Assembly: GCA_025084515.1 (NCBI GenBank)
Contig: JAJAGP010000351.1
Location: 360,421-424,420 of the forward strand
DNA: 64,000 nucleotides
Source: Ancistrus triradiatus
Taxonomy: Eukaryota > Chordata > Actinopteri > Siluriformes > Loricariidae
Direction of reading: 5' to 3'
Position 1 is the first letter of the stretch. Every line of letters starts with the position of its first letter. Both the position numbers and the translations under genes were made by a program. Below, one piece after another: positions 11,770-22,500 of this stretch. The notes beneath the pieces are model-generated. The model was not told the DNA's origin. It worked only from the letters and a program-made list of their open reading frames with translations, and made no database searches.

Positions 11770-12253
11770 TATATGGCATAATTGTAGCATCTGCCAAGTA
11801 CAGATTTGTCTGTCAAACTGCAGTGTGTGTGGAGCTTACATGACTTGTTTGATGTGAGTAACAACAGATATGTGATCAGTGACCAGACATTACCATTGTC
11901 ACAGTAGTTTAGAAATTGTTTGTAGCCTTTTATTTTAAACAATAAAATTAATTAAAACGTGAGAACACTTAGTACATGTACTTTACTATATGGTAATTCT
12001 TATTTTTGTATTGTTATTAAAACTTGAAAAAGGAAGTAGAACGATACCATGTTTTTTTTCTGCCTTTCAAGACTGCAGTTCTCTTCTGTGAGCAGGTGTC
12101 ACAAGGGTTTGCTCATACTAGTTTTCTGTGATTCAGATGTGAAGTAGATATGTAGAAGACAGACTGTCATTTGTTGATATAATTCTTAAGACCTCGGTCA
12201 GTAAAATGAACAGATGTTAATTGGCCAGATGTTAAATGGTGCATGCCTGTAGT

Positions 12254-12481
12254 TTAACCCTATTAAGGTTTTTGATTATGTGGGACCTGTTTTCAGTTTT
12301 TAGCTAAATAAAAGTGATACTTTTTTTTTTTTTTCTTTCATACTAAGATTCATTGGCTTTGGCTCCTTGTCTGTGAGGAACATGAATCAGAAAACATTTT
12401 CAATGATCCCCCCTCTATATTATTTATTAAGCTAAAAACTGAAAACGGGTCCCACAGCCCCGAAGACCTTATAAGGGTTAG
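12254..12481. repeat. Hairpin MITE
   Basis: Arms of about 58 bp (12254-12310 and 12422-12481) share GTTTTCAGTTTTTAGCT and TGTGGGACC in inverse orientation around a T-rich centre. Confidence 0.6.
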
Positions 12482-12499
12482 TGAACATTAAAATGAACA

Positions 12500-14790
12500 T
12501 TTTGTTGTGGATATAGAGAACTAGGTCAGCACTATAGTGGCACTGTTCATACCTTAGGTGCTTTTCTAACAGTTTATTGTGCAGTAGGGTATTGCCATCA
12601 ATAGTGACTGGTTATACTGGCCAGCTGAACACCTGTTCGTCTGAATCCCTATTGGCTCTTTTTGGAAATGTATTGCACCAAGTAGGCTATAGAAGACGTT
12701 ACTGTGCCAAATGCTCATGTAGGAATGTGATTATCATCAGTTGTGGAGTGTTTTGGATGTTATGTTCTAGAGCATGTTGGCTCTTGTTGTAGAAATTACA
12801 TAGAAGCCACATGAACAGTTGTTGGATGAACAGATTGCACATGGATTAACCCACAGGCCCACTACGCACAAGAGACTAGATTATCTTGTCTGCCTGCAAC
12901 AGAGGCTTAAATTGCATGCTTCATCGGCAGTTTTGCCGACACATCATGGAGTCATGCATAGAACAAATCAGTGGCATATTTTTAGTGTACAAGCATGCTC
13001 TAGTTTGCTTGATTACAACACGTGTGTTATAGGAAAGGAAACATGATGCTAAGATCATTAAATCTCAAAATGTCCACAGCTTAGGCTGTAGTGAACTAGG
13101 TCAAGGGGTTTTCAGCCGTTTCGGATATATGCCCCCATCTGTTCGTCTAGCCTGAACCCCTCCCCACTACCCACAGCCTTGCAGTAATTAATAAAAAGAT
13201 AATAGGGTACACAAAATGAAAGGGATGTAACGATACAGTCTGCTCATGATTTGAGTCATGATACTGAGTTCGCAATTAAATTTTCTCACTATTATCGAGA
13301 TAAATAAATTTATGAAGTGTAGACAATGCAAAGCAATGCATATTTTCTTGTATAGGCTTTTAAGCAACAAAAAGCTTTAGTCCCTTGTCTTGGTGTTGAG
13401 AAACTACTAAAGACAGAGGTTTAAAATCGTAATCATGCTCTTGTAGCTTTATAATATCTTAAATATCAGTGAACACATTCATTTTTATTTCTGAAGACCA
13501 GCATTTCAAAATAATGTGTACTTTTCTTGTATAAAAAATAAACAAAAACAATCTTTAGTCCCCTGCAATTAAAATAAATTAGAAGTCTGATATTTTGTTG
13601 CGTCTTTCTGTCCTTGAAGTTTGTTTCTTTGGTTGTTTGGTAATGTCTCTCTCTGTCCCTGGTGTCGTGATAAGTATCGTGATAAGTATCGTGAAAATGT
13701 CTTTTATTATCGTGATATATTTTTTCCATATCGCCCACCCGTACAAACAATATATGAATCAACCTTGAATTATAATAACACCTAATAATTTGTGTGCTGC
13801 ATATAGAAAACCCAGACTAATTCAAATGTCTCCAACATTGCACTCAGGCCGTTACTCACGCTGGGTTTTCAGCGTTGATTAAAGCAGGAATCTGATACTC
13901 GGCCAGGATTTTGCTCTGTTATCTACTTTACATCTCATCAGTGTGCTGGTCACCTATTGGCAGAACTTGCCCGAGACAGTTTGGAGGTTGCTGAACTCTG
14001 GTTTAGTGTCTATGTTCCTAAGCGTAGCTCTTTTCCAGCTTTAGTATTCGCTCTGTGTCTGTTCTCATTTGTGCTTGGAGGGGATCACTGCATCCTCTAA
14101 CACCGACTTTCACTCTATTGGATTATGTGTGGGCTTAATTACATTGCGGACTGGACACAGTAAAGTCTTCTTTCTCAGAATTCTCTGATGGGTAAGATCT
14201 GTGTATCTTGTCCTAAGTTTAATTCTATGAAAGATTGTTCGATGGCTGTAGAACAGTTCTGGGCTATAATGTACAGTTGTGAACTGGTCTTGTAAAGATT
14301 AGAGCAGAGAAGCTTTCTCCCTCAACGAGTGACAAAGAGCTTCTTACTGTTTCTCACTGTGGTTGCATGGCATCTCTCCATGGGCGCTTTTGCACTCTTG
14401 TGAATTAACAGTTGCCCTTGGTTTTTAGTAAGCAGAGCTAGCAGGGCCTCAGACACAGTCGCCATGTATGTTAATGAGGAGTAGGTTCTGAAAATGTAAC
14501 CTGAAGTTTGCTCTGTATGTAAGCAGAGAGTACAAATTGGATTGAGATTTAATAAAATATATTCCTCTTCTTGTTCCTTTAATAAATGGCAAATTTTTGA
14601 AAGGTTTTATTTCTATTATGGTTAGTATTGCATTACATAGCAGATGCATCACACTTATCTACATGCATACATCTTATCACACATCTTATTTACATGCTAG
14701 CTTCCCCTGGTGAGACAGCATGTGCTTTTCTCATGTGACTTTAAAAGAGCACCTGCTGTCCTGTACAGGTTTGCAGAATCTTCTGTACCC
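12500..14790. other. Upstream DNA with no recognised gene
   Basis: This is AT-rich sequence. Near 13670-13735 it has repeated 'tatcgtgat' units and ends 'atatcgcccacccg', a pattern seen again near 36530-36800 and 40260-40320. This suggests a dispersed DNA transposon that I cannot name. Confidence 0.4.
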
Positions 14791-14807
14791 GGCACGACTA
14801 CTATAAA

Positions 14808-14884
14808 TACCCCTTTGAGAAGGCATTAAACATCGGTTTCCGTTGCCATCCCATTTGGTCTCGGTGTTGCATCTCCCCCGCCTG
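14808..14884 (+). promoter_or_regulatory. TATA box and candidate untranslated first exon
   Basis: CTATAAATA at about 14810 is followed 30 bp later by a pyrimidine-rich stretch without any ATG, which ends at a consensus donor (CCTG|GTAAGT, 14884/14885). This is the layout of a tissue-specific first exon. An alternative gpam promoter is possible, and so is a solo LTR. It is not proven. Confidence 0.3.
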
Positions 14885-15170
14885 GTAAGTCTCTGGTTTA
14901 TTCAGGGTGTGATGTTGTCATGAGTAGACTAAAGGTTTCAGTCTATAACCTGACACCTCTCACTCGCTGCTTAGTAAATGAGCACAGAAGAATCATGTAG
15001 CTGCAGGTCATACAAAGTGTTATAGAAAAGACGTCATTGCTGGACTTTTATGGAATGAATTGCCAACTCTGTGTTCTCAGGTTGCCTCCTTGTTTTCTTG
15101 ACCCTGCTGGAAAAGGCACAAGGTCATTACACTTCAATACACTCATTTGATAATTGGTACACCTCTGCTT

Positions 15171-16100
15171 CTTCACTCATTGTCCATTTTCTCGTTTTCA
15201 CTTACAGTATAGTTGCACTTTGTAGTTCTACAATTACAGACTAGTCCATCTGCTTCTCTGCATACTTTGTTTACCCCTTTACTCTGTTCTCTAATGGTCA
15301 GGACCCCCACAGATCAGGTACTATTTGGGTGGTGGATCATTTTCAACAGTACTGTAGCCTCACAGCTCCAGCAACCCCAGAGCGTCCTCGGCCTGTGTGG
15401 AGTTTGCAGTCCTTTCTGTGTCCTCATGGGTTGACTGGGAGTGCTCCTGTTTTTTACAGTCCAAAGACATTATGTTAATTAATTACGCTAAATTGGCCCA
15501 AGTATGTGTGACTAGTTTCGAAATAACCTTGTTTATTGATGTAACCTTGTCTGTTGATAAACCAACCAAACAATATTTTCAGCAGTGCTGAGTGATCCAC
15601 CACCCAAGTAGTACCTGATCTATTGTGGGTCGTTGGGGTCCTGGGCCAATAAGAAACAGAGTAAAGGGGGCTGGCTAATGTAAGAGCTGAACTAATGTCT
15701 GTAATTGTAGTGGGACTGTGGTAGCCTAGTGGTTAAGATGCTGGACTCAGGACCAGAAGGTCCAGGGTTCAAATCCCACCTCTGCTAAGGTGATAAGAAC
15801 CTCTTTACTCTGTTCTTTATTGGCCTTTGCAGAACCTCTTTACTCTGTTCTTTATTGGCCTTAGCAGAGGTGGGATTTGAGTCCAGCATCTTAAGAACCT
15901 TAGAACCTCTGCTAAGGTGACACTGTTGGGTCCATGAGTAAGACCCTTAACCCACAATTGCTTGGATTATAAGACTGTACCCATTGTAAGTCGCTCTGGA
16001 TAAGGGCGTCTGCTAAATGCTGTAAATGTAGAACTACAAAGTGCTTCTATATGGTAAGTGGAACTGATAAAATAGACAGCGAGTGTCAAGAAAAGGAGGC
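15171..16100. mobile_element. Fold-back MITE split by a V-SINE
   Basis: The left arm (about 15171-15330) and right arm (about 15590-15711 plus 16026-16100) are inverted copies. For example GTAGTTCTACAATTACAGAC at 15223 is inverted at the right end, and the outermost part of the right arm continues beyond the SINE. No coding capacity. Confidence 0.6.
15712..16025 (+). repeat. V-SINE, rearranged
   Basis: It has the tRNA-like head GTGGTAGCCTAGTGGTTAA, a B box, and the conserved V-SINE tail TAAGTCGCTCTGGATAAGGG followed by CGTCTGCTAAATG. It is flanked by near-identical 'tgtaattgtag' / 'tgtaaatgtag'. The middle holds tandem and inverted extra segments (15796-15895). Confidence 0.8.
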
Positions 16101-16199
16101 ATGTACTCAGTGACTATGGGTTTGCACAATTCATTCTGGGTTATACCTTAAGATTCGGGTCGTATGATCCTAAATGCATTACAAATTCACTAAACCTTT

Positions 16200-17110
16200 A
16201 CAGTGCCTTCCATACATATTCATTACATTTTTCCACATTTTGTATTGTTTAATACAACCTTTAATACAACATGAATTTAATTAGATTTTATAAATTACAG
16301 ATTTTATATCCTGAATCAACATAGAATGGTTCATGATACCGTGACGAAACTCAAACCGTAAAAGTTGTGATTGCATAAGTATTGATGTCTATTGCTGTGG
16401 GCACATGTAATTCTGGTCTAACCAGTGCGATGAGATGCGTGATGTAAACCAAACGAGTTTGTCACCCCTCCAGAGTGAAGCACAGTGGTGGCAGCATCAT
16501 GCTGTGTATGAATGTTTTTCATCCACAGGGACTGTGAAACTGGTCATAGTTCAAGGGAAGATGGGTGGAGCCAAATACAAAACAATCCTTGAAGAAAACC
16601 TGTTCCAGTCCAGTAGACTTTAGACAGTAGACTAGGGACATTCACACTCTAACAGGACAGCGACCATCAGCATATTACCAAATGTAGTTAGGAATGGCTC
16701 AAATGCAAGTGAAGAAGAGTGGCCAATTTAAAGCGAAGAACTCCGTTTGAGAGAGTGCGGCAAGATTTGAAAATATCGATTCCCCAGAGGTCTCTAACCA
16801 GTCCAAACACTGGCGGGTTTATAATTCCTGCCGGGAGGTAGGGGCAAAAAAAATTCAGGATCTTGATGTCCAAAGCTGAAACGTATCCAAAAGGATTTGC
16901 AACTGTAACTGCTGCAACAGGTAAGCAAAAGGTGGAAGCCAAGTATTGACCAGGGGGGTCGTATGCTTGGCATAAATGCAATGTCTGCTCTTTGTTTAAG
17001 TAAACCTTGGTGTCACAATAAAAAGAAATATTTTTTCAATTCAAATAGTTGTATGTCTCAGTCAAATGCTAACCAAACCAGTGAAGTGCATTTTAATTCC
17101 AGGGTTGTGA
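16200..17110 (+). mobile_element. Tc1-like transposon remnant
   Basis: 'cagtgccttccatacatatt' marks an end, and a peptide at 16435-16623 matches the middle of a Tc1 transposase (a Trp-Trp-Gln-His-His for the usual GGGSIMVWG region). The rest is scrambled. Confidence 0.6.
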
Positions 17111-17119
17111 CCCTACACA

Positions 17120-17870
17120 AGGGTGGAAAAATCCAGGGCTTTGAGACTTGTATTATCTCAGAACTAGCTGCATGTTGGGTGTATGTTTCGCATACATCTT
17201 ACGATCTGGACAATTTATTGACACTATTCCATCATTAAAACTGAGAATTGTGCAGTTATTGTCCAGATTCTGAGGCCATATGCAAAGCACTCTTGGGTTC
17301 GTTTCCTGCTTGGTGGATGTGGTTTAAGTTTTTACTCTTTGGAGAAAAAAAACACGTCCTCATACGATCTACTTTTCCATGTAGCTGAGAAACGTTTTTT
17401 TGCAGGTCTGGTGAAGAACAGTGTCTCAACCGATGCGAAACTGGGTGTAAGACGATTACACTGAACATCTAGGCTGTTTTGATTAGGCTGAATGAGCCAA
17501 AGCGCATTCTGCAAGCTCTCAGCATTGTTTCCTCCAGCAAAGGGGCCATATCTCCTATCAGTCTCCTTCATGTTTTCGATCTGGTGCATCTGGCAGTGAG
17601 CTTAGGTGCTCGGACAGCCTTCAATTTCCATTTTCTGTGTCCTTTTGTTCAGCAGGTTTATAGTGTGCGGTGAGTCTGAAGGGTAAAGAAGATGGACATC
17701 AGACATGGTGCTTGGAGGGGCAGGATGGCTGCGGCTGCCAGCCAGCACTGCTGACCAATCTGGCAGCCGCCTGAAGCATCCTTGTGGACGAGAAGTTGAG
17801 ACCCCCACAAGCATTCCCAAGCAAACTGCTGTTCCCTGAACAGGCTCGTTTTCATGTGATTTCAAACAGA
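17120..17870. other. Intergenic or gpam 5' intron, nothing recognised
   Basis: No coding exon could be matched to the missing gpam N-terminus here. A possible acceptor at 17405 and a donor-like GTGAGT at 17672 are not backed by a sensible peptide. Confidence 0.4.
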
Positions 17871-17879
17871 AAATTAATA

Positions 17880-18378
17880 CCGTATTTTTTCGGACCATAA
17901 GCCACCACTTAAAATTCCTTTAACTTTCTCAAAAATCGACAGTGGCGCCTTAAAATGCGGGTGCTTCTAATGTATGAATTAATGCTGGTGTGCTTTCTGA
18001 CCTAGAACCGATTGTAGATGGTACACGCCGCTCATAAATCTGTCAAATGTTTTAGCACGGCCTTGGTAAGTTACGAAGCTTACGGCCACGTAGTCGCGCG
18101 CAGCCATCGCGGAGTAGTAATACGGTATGTGCTTCAGCATTATTGTAGGGACGTGCATTCATTCATTCATTTTGAAGCGGATTTCAAAATCAGCGCTATC
18201 AGTTCACGCAGTACAACATGGACATAGAGCAGCTGTGAGAGAATTCAACATTAACGAATCAATGGTACGGAAGTGGAGGAAGCAAGAAGACGCCCTGCGC
18301 CAGGTAAAGACCAAACTGAGCTTCTGATGGAACTTAAGAGTTTTGTTTCATTTATGGTTTATGGTCCAAAAAATACGG
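17880..18378 (+). mobile_element. Pogo/Tigger-like MITE, copy A
   Basis: Its inverted ends are CCGTATTTTTTCGGACCATA and the inverse, next to TA dinucleotides. The interior encodes a helix-turn-helix fragment (REFNINESMVRKWRKQED) like that of pogo/Tigger transposases, with no catalytic part. Three further copies in the opposite orientation lie at 41086, 52881 and 62081. Confidence 0.75.
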
Positions 18379-18590
18379 TAATGGAATTAACATCAGAACT
18401 GGTGTAACGTTAAAAGGTTGTTGAAAAGATACAAGAATCTGCTACAAGAATCATGTCAGAAAAAATCCTCTTTTTGTTCAGTGACTGGTTATTTCCCAGT
18501 AACACACCAGTGAAACGGATGCTCACAGTAAAGGTGATCAGATACCAACCCAGGCTTCATTTCTCCAAAGCGATTTGTAATACAGTGGTA

Positions 18591-18790
18591 CCTCGGCAGT
18601 ACAGAGCAAATTTCCCCATAAGGAATAATGTAAATTGAATGAATCCATTCCAGACCCCCAGAAACTCCACACTGTATGTATAAGGCATTACATGCATTAA
18701 TGGAGTTGTATTGTACAGGTGCTCCCTGATTTACAAAGGGGATATGTTCAGACAAATCCATCATAAGTTAAAAGCAACGTGAACCGATGA
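18591..18790 (+). mobile_element. Tigger-like fragment
   Basis: It starts CAGTGGTACCTCGGCAGTAC, a typical Tigger end, and continues 'ataaggaataatgtaaattg'. A short relative lies at 29440-29500, and another Tigger-type end ('ggttccactgta') at 26090. Confidence 0.5.
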
Positions 18791-19389
18791 TTTTAATGAG
18801 TGTTTGGTAGAGCGGTCTATACTGTATCATAGCGGAGATATGGAAGGATAATGATATTACCCTACAGTTGGCCAAAATCATTAACACTAAGCTTATTTTA
18901 TAGTAAAGTGTTGGAAAATGTCATGTAATTTAATGTAACTGATTGAAAGCCAAAAGTAAAAGCAGCACTTGTAAGTCAGGGCACTAGCATAGCTGTTAAT
19001 GCTGACTGCAGCCTGTGTTCCGGAGCATTGAGTTCCTGTTTTGCTTTCGGTTGGCTGTCAATACATGGACCGACACAAGGAACCATGAAGACTTATTTGC
19101 ACTAAGAGTACAGTACTGTAGATATAAAAAATAAGACACAATGAAACTGTGGCAGATCTTCTCTGAGAAACCGCTGTTGTGAATCTTAATCGCTGTGTAC
19201 TAAATCGCGACGAGAACCAAGATGCGTCAGTGTGTCAAGAGAACCAAATTAACTATGAAATACTGATATTTTCTGAGACAGTTTTCATACAGTGAAAATC
19301 TTTTTCTACTAAGACTGCACACGTCTGTTCATTTGTCTTTTAGGTGACATAGTACTGTATTACGTTATATTCTACCTGTGTCCTCTCAG

Positions 19390-19509
19390 GATCGAAGCTG
19401 CAGCCCTTCTGCTCTGCGTTCCGTGGCCAGCATATGGAAGGATGGTCTCATGAACAGGAAACGACCATTTGTGGGAAGATGCTGTCATTCCTGCACACCT
19501 CAGAGTCAG
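19390..19509 (+). CDS. gpam: gpam exon 1 of those visible
   Basis: The acceptor TGTCCTCTCAG precedes 40 codons that include RKRPFVGRCCHSCTPQSQ, the conserved N-terminal GPAT1 signature. Both ends are phase 0. An upstream start exon is required. Confidence 0.93.
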
Positions 19510-22500
19510 GTTAATAACCATGCACACCCCAGAGTCAGGACTTTTAAATAAAGTGCAGAAATCATATGTGCATGAAAATTGCTGGTCTAAAATAGCAGAC
19601 TACTGATTTTGAAATTTGGTTACAGAGCTTGATAACAGTGAGTGAGGTTCCCCAGGTACATAAGCCTTAGGCCTCTGAACGTCAGGAAATATTAAAGCTA
19701 CGTTTTTTTCTCTATATTTTCTCTCGGTATTCTGGTTCACTCCCACTTTAAAAAACAAGCCATTCAGTTTATTGGATACTGTTAATCGTCTCTGGTTTAT
19801 TGAACATAAATTGTGTTCTAGATTAAGGGATATTGTTAATGGGATGGTTGGGCCATTAGTTAGTTTGGTGTTTCATAGTGATCATAGATTCTCATAACCC
19901 TTACATGTCCTTGTGTTTGTACAGATGGTTGTTCTGGGGAATTTCACCATACTGTATTTACCCTCCTTATTGATTTTCAGGATTAATGAATGTACAACCC
20001 CAAATCAGGAAACAATGTGGGACAGTATGGAAAATTCAAATACAAAAAACATTGCATTTAATTAGAATTTTATTTCATTGCGGACAGAATGAATTTAATT
20101 TGTTAATAAACATCCATTGCTGCATTTCAAGCCTTCAACACATTCCTAAAAAGTTGGCATGGGGACAATTTAGGGCTAGTAGTGAGGTAAAAAAAATATA
20201 ATAACGTGATTTCAACAGTCAAGTCAAGCCAAGTCAGATCTATTTATATAGCGCTTTTTACAATGGAGCATTGTCTCAAAGCAACTTTACAAGTTTAGAT
20301 GATCTCCTAATATCTACGTCCAGTCCCAAATTGAGCAAGCCTAGGGCGACAGTGGCAAGGAAAAACTCCCTGAGTGTTATAGGAAGAAACCTTGGGAGGA
20401 CCAAGACTCAAAAAGGGACCCAACCTCCTTGGGCGGCGTAGATGATAAATCTAACAGGTGATTTATAATCATGATTTGGTACAAAAGCAGTAATCATGAA
20501 AGGCTGAGTCTTTGAGGAGCAAAGATGGGAAGAGGATCTCCAGTTTGTCAATAAATATGAGAAAATGATTGAAATGTTTAAAAACAATGTTCCTCGAAGA
20601 ACTATCGGAAGGGATTAGAATATTTGCGTCCTAACTTTTTTTCTGATTTGGCTTGTTTTGCATTGTCTGGTTGAAAAAAGCATAACAAAAGGCTCGTTTT
20701 TGAACAGTAACACCTTAAATGGCATTTGTGACTGTAACTCCATATTATAGTGATTGAGAAAGGTTTGTAAAGTAATCCCTTGCCCATGTGGTTATATGGG
20801 CTATTGATGAATGGCGGTTCTTGATACAGTGCCGTCTGAGAGATCAAAGGTCACAGGCCTTCAGTTTAGGCTTGTGCCCTTGGCCATTATGCACTGAATT
20901 TGCATTACTTACTGGAGTACCCATCACATACTAACATCAGTGTGATTGCCTTGTCCTTTGTATGTTTTGTTTCAGGAAAGGTTGTTTAACTCTAGCATCC
21001 CCTCATTAGGCCTGCGCAATGTGATCTACATCAATGAGACCCACACAAGGTGAGACCTGGAGTTTTGGAATTAAAGTAAATTATATGCACTGGACAATTT
21101 CTCTACTTTGTGTTTAATAAAACTTTCTGCACCAGTCTGTGCTGTTACTTCTGTCATTACGGTATTCAGTGTATATACCAATGTAGACAGGGATGTCGGG
21201 TAGCAAAGAGAAGGAATGGAAACCAATGGCATTAAGTGTGCTCTTTCATTTGATGTATATGCATGGGACTCCGATGGAACTGAGAAGGTGAGGGAGTGGA
21301 AACCAATGGCATGCATTTTTTATCATGTTCGTTAGCGGATCCCACCAACCCAGTTCAAGTGACAAGTCCGTAGAGGTAGTCTAATCCTGTTCCTCCTACG
21401 TTTATAACAGGGAGAAATGGGAATAGGGATGTAGAAATGACAGACTGCAAAAATCTGAATGTTTATAGACCAGTGGATACATGTTTTTGTGTGTGAGTGT
21501 TCTCTGAAGACCTCTTACTGTTGCTGTGCTTGTGTTTGTATGCAGACACAGAGGCTGGCTGGCACGGAGACTCAGTTATGTGCTCTTTGTTCTGGAGAGA
21601 GATGTACACAAGGACATGTTTGCCCGCAACGTGGTGGACAACGTGCTCAATAACACCAGGCAGGGGCCTAATTCCATATACAGTGTGTTTAGTTAGTGTG
21701 CTGGATGGTAATTCTGTGTACCCTGGATACACTTTTGGGGCCTTGAGCAAGATGCTTAGTTCAGTTGTAAGTCAGGTGTATAAAAGTATGATTGTGAAAT
21801 ATTGAATTAATATTAAAATGAATATTAAATGTTCATCTTAAGGATACCTTTGGCAGAGGACTTCCATGGAGATGATGGGTACATGCAGTTGAGTGACCAA
21901 GTAGTTAAATAACCACCAAATATTATGAAACTAAAAGTTAAGCAATTGATTTTTGGACACACACATGCCACTCCTGACCACCACATAAAGTCTCAAAGAT
22001 CACCAGACACAACAAGTTTGTTGGCCCGTGGTACGGGCAGTACCGATTCCACCCTCAAACAAACTGTGTGTGGAAATAGTCTAAGCAAAGATTATGTTGA
22101 GCAAACCTGGATTTCAGCAGAGACATTTACTGTGGCAGAACTTCAGCCATGTTCACTGAATCCCATCCTATTGGGCATTTAGTGCACTGTACACTCACCG
22201 GCCACTGGATTAATTGCACCTGTTCGACTGCGTGTTAACACAACTATCTAATCAGGCAGTCATGTAGCAGCAACTCTAAGCATTTAGGTATGTAGACATG
22301 ATCAAGGCGACATGCTGGCTAGGTTGTTGGTGCTAGACCTGCTGATGGCATCATGGTGGGATCATGACATCCATGATGGCAGCATGGTCGGAGCTTTTTA
22401 GAAACTGCCGAAATTTTCTTACAAAGCCATCTCTTGGGTTTACAGACAATTATCAGAAAAAGGGAAAATATCCAGGGAGCAGCAGTTCTCTAGGCGAAAA

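Noticed and set aside
14171..14191. Mini-exon 'ttctcag / aattctctgatgg / gtaaga' as the gpam start exon
   Set aside because: Splicing it to 19390 puts the ATG in the wrong frame for GPAT1.
15712..15790. tRNA gene at the A/B-box-like sequence
   Set aside because: The acceptor and anticodon stems do not form and the sequence continues into the V-SINE body.
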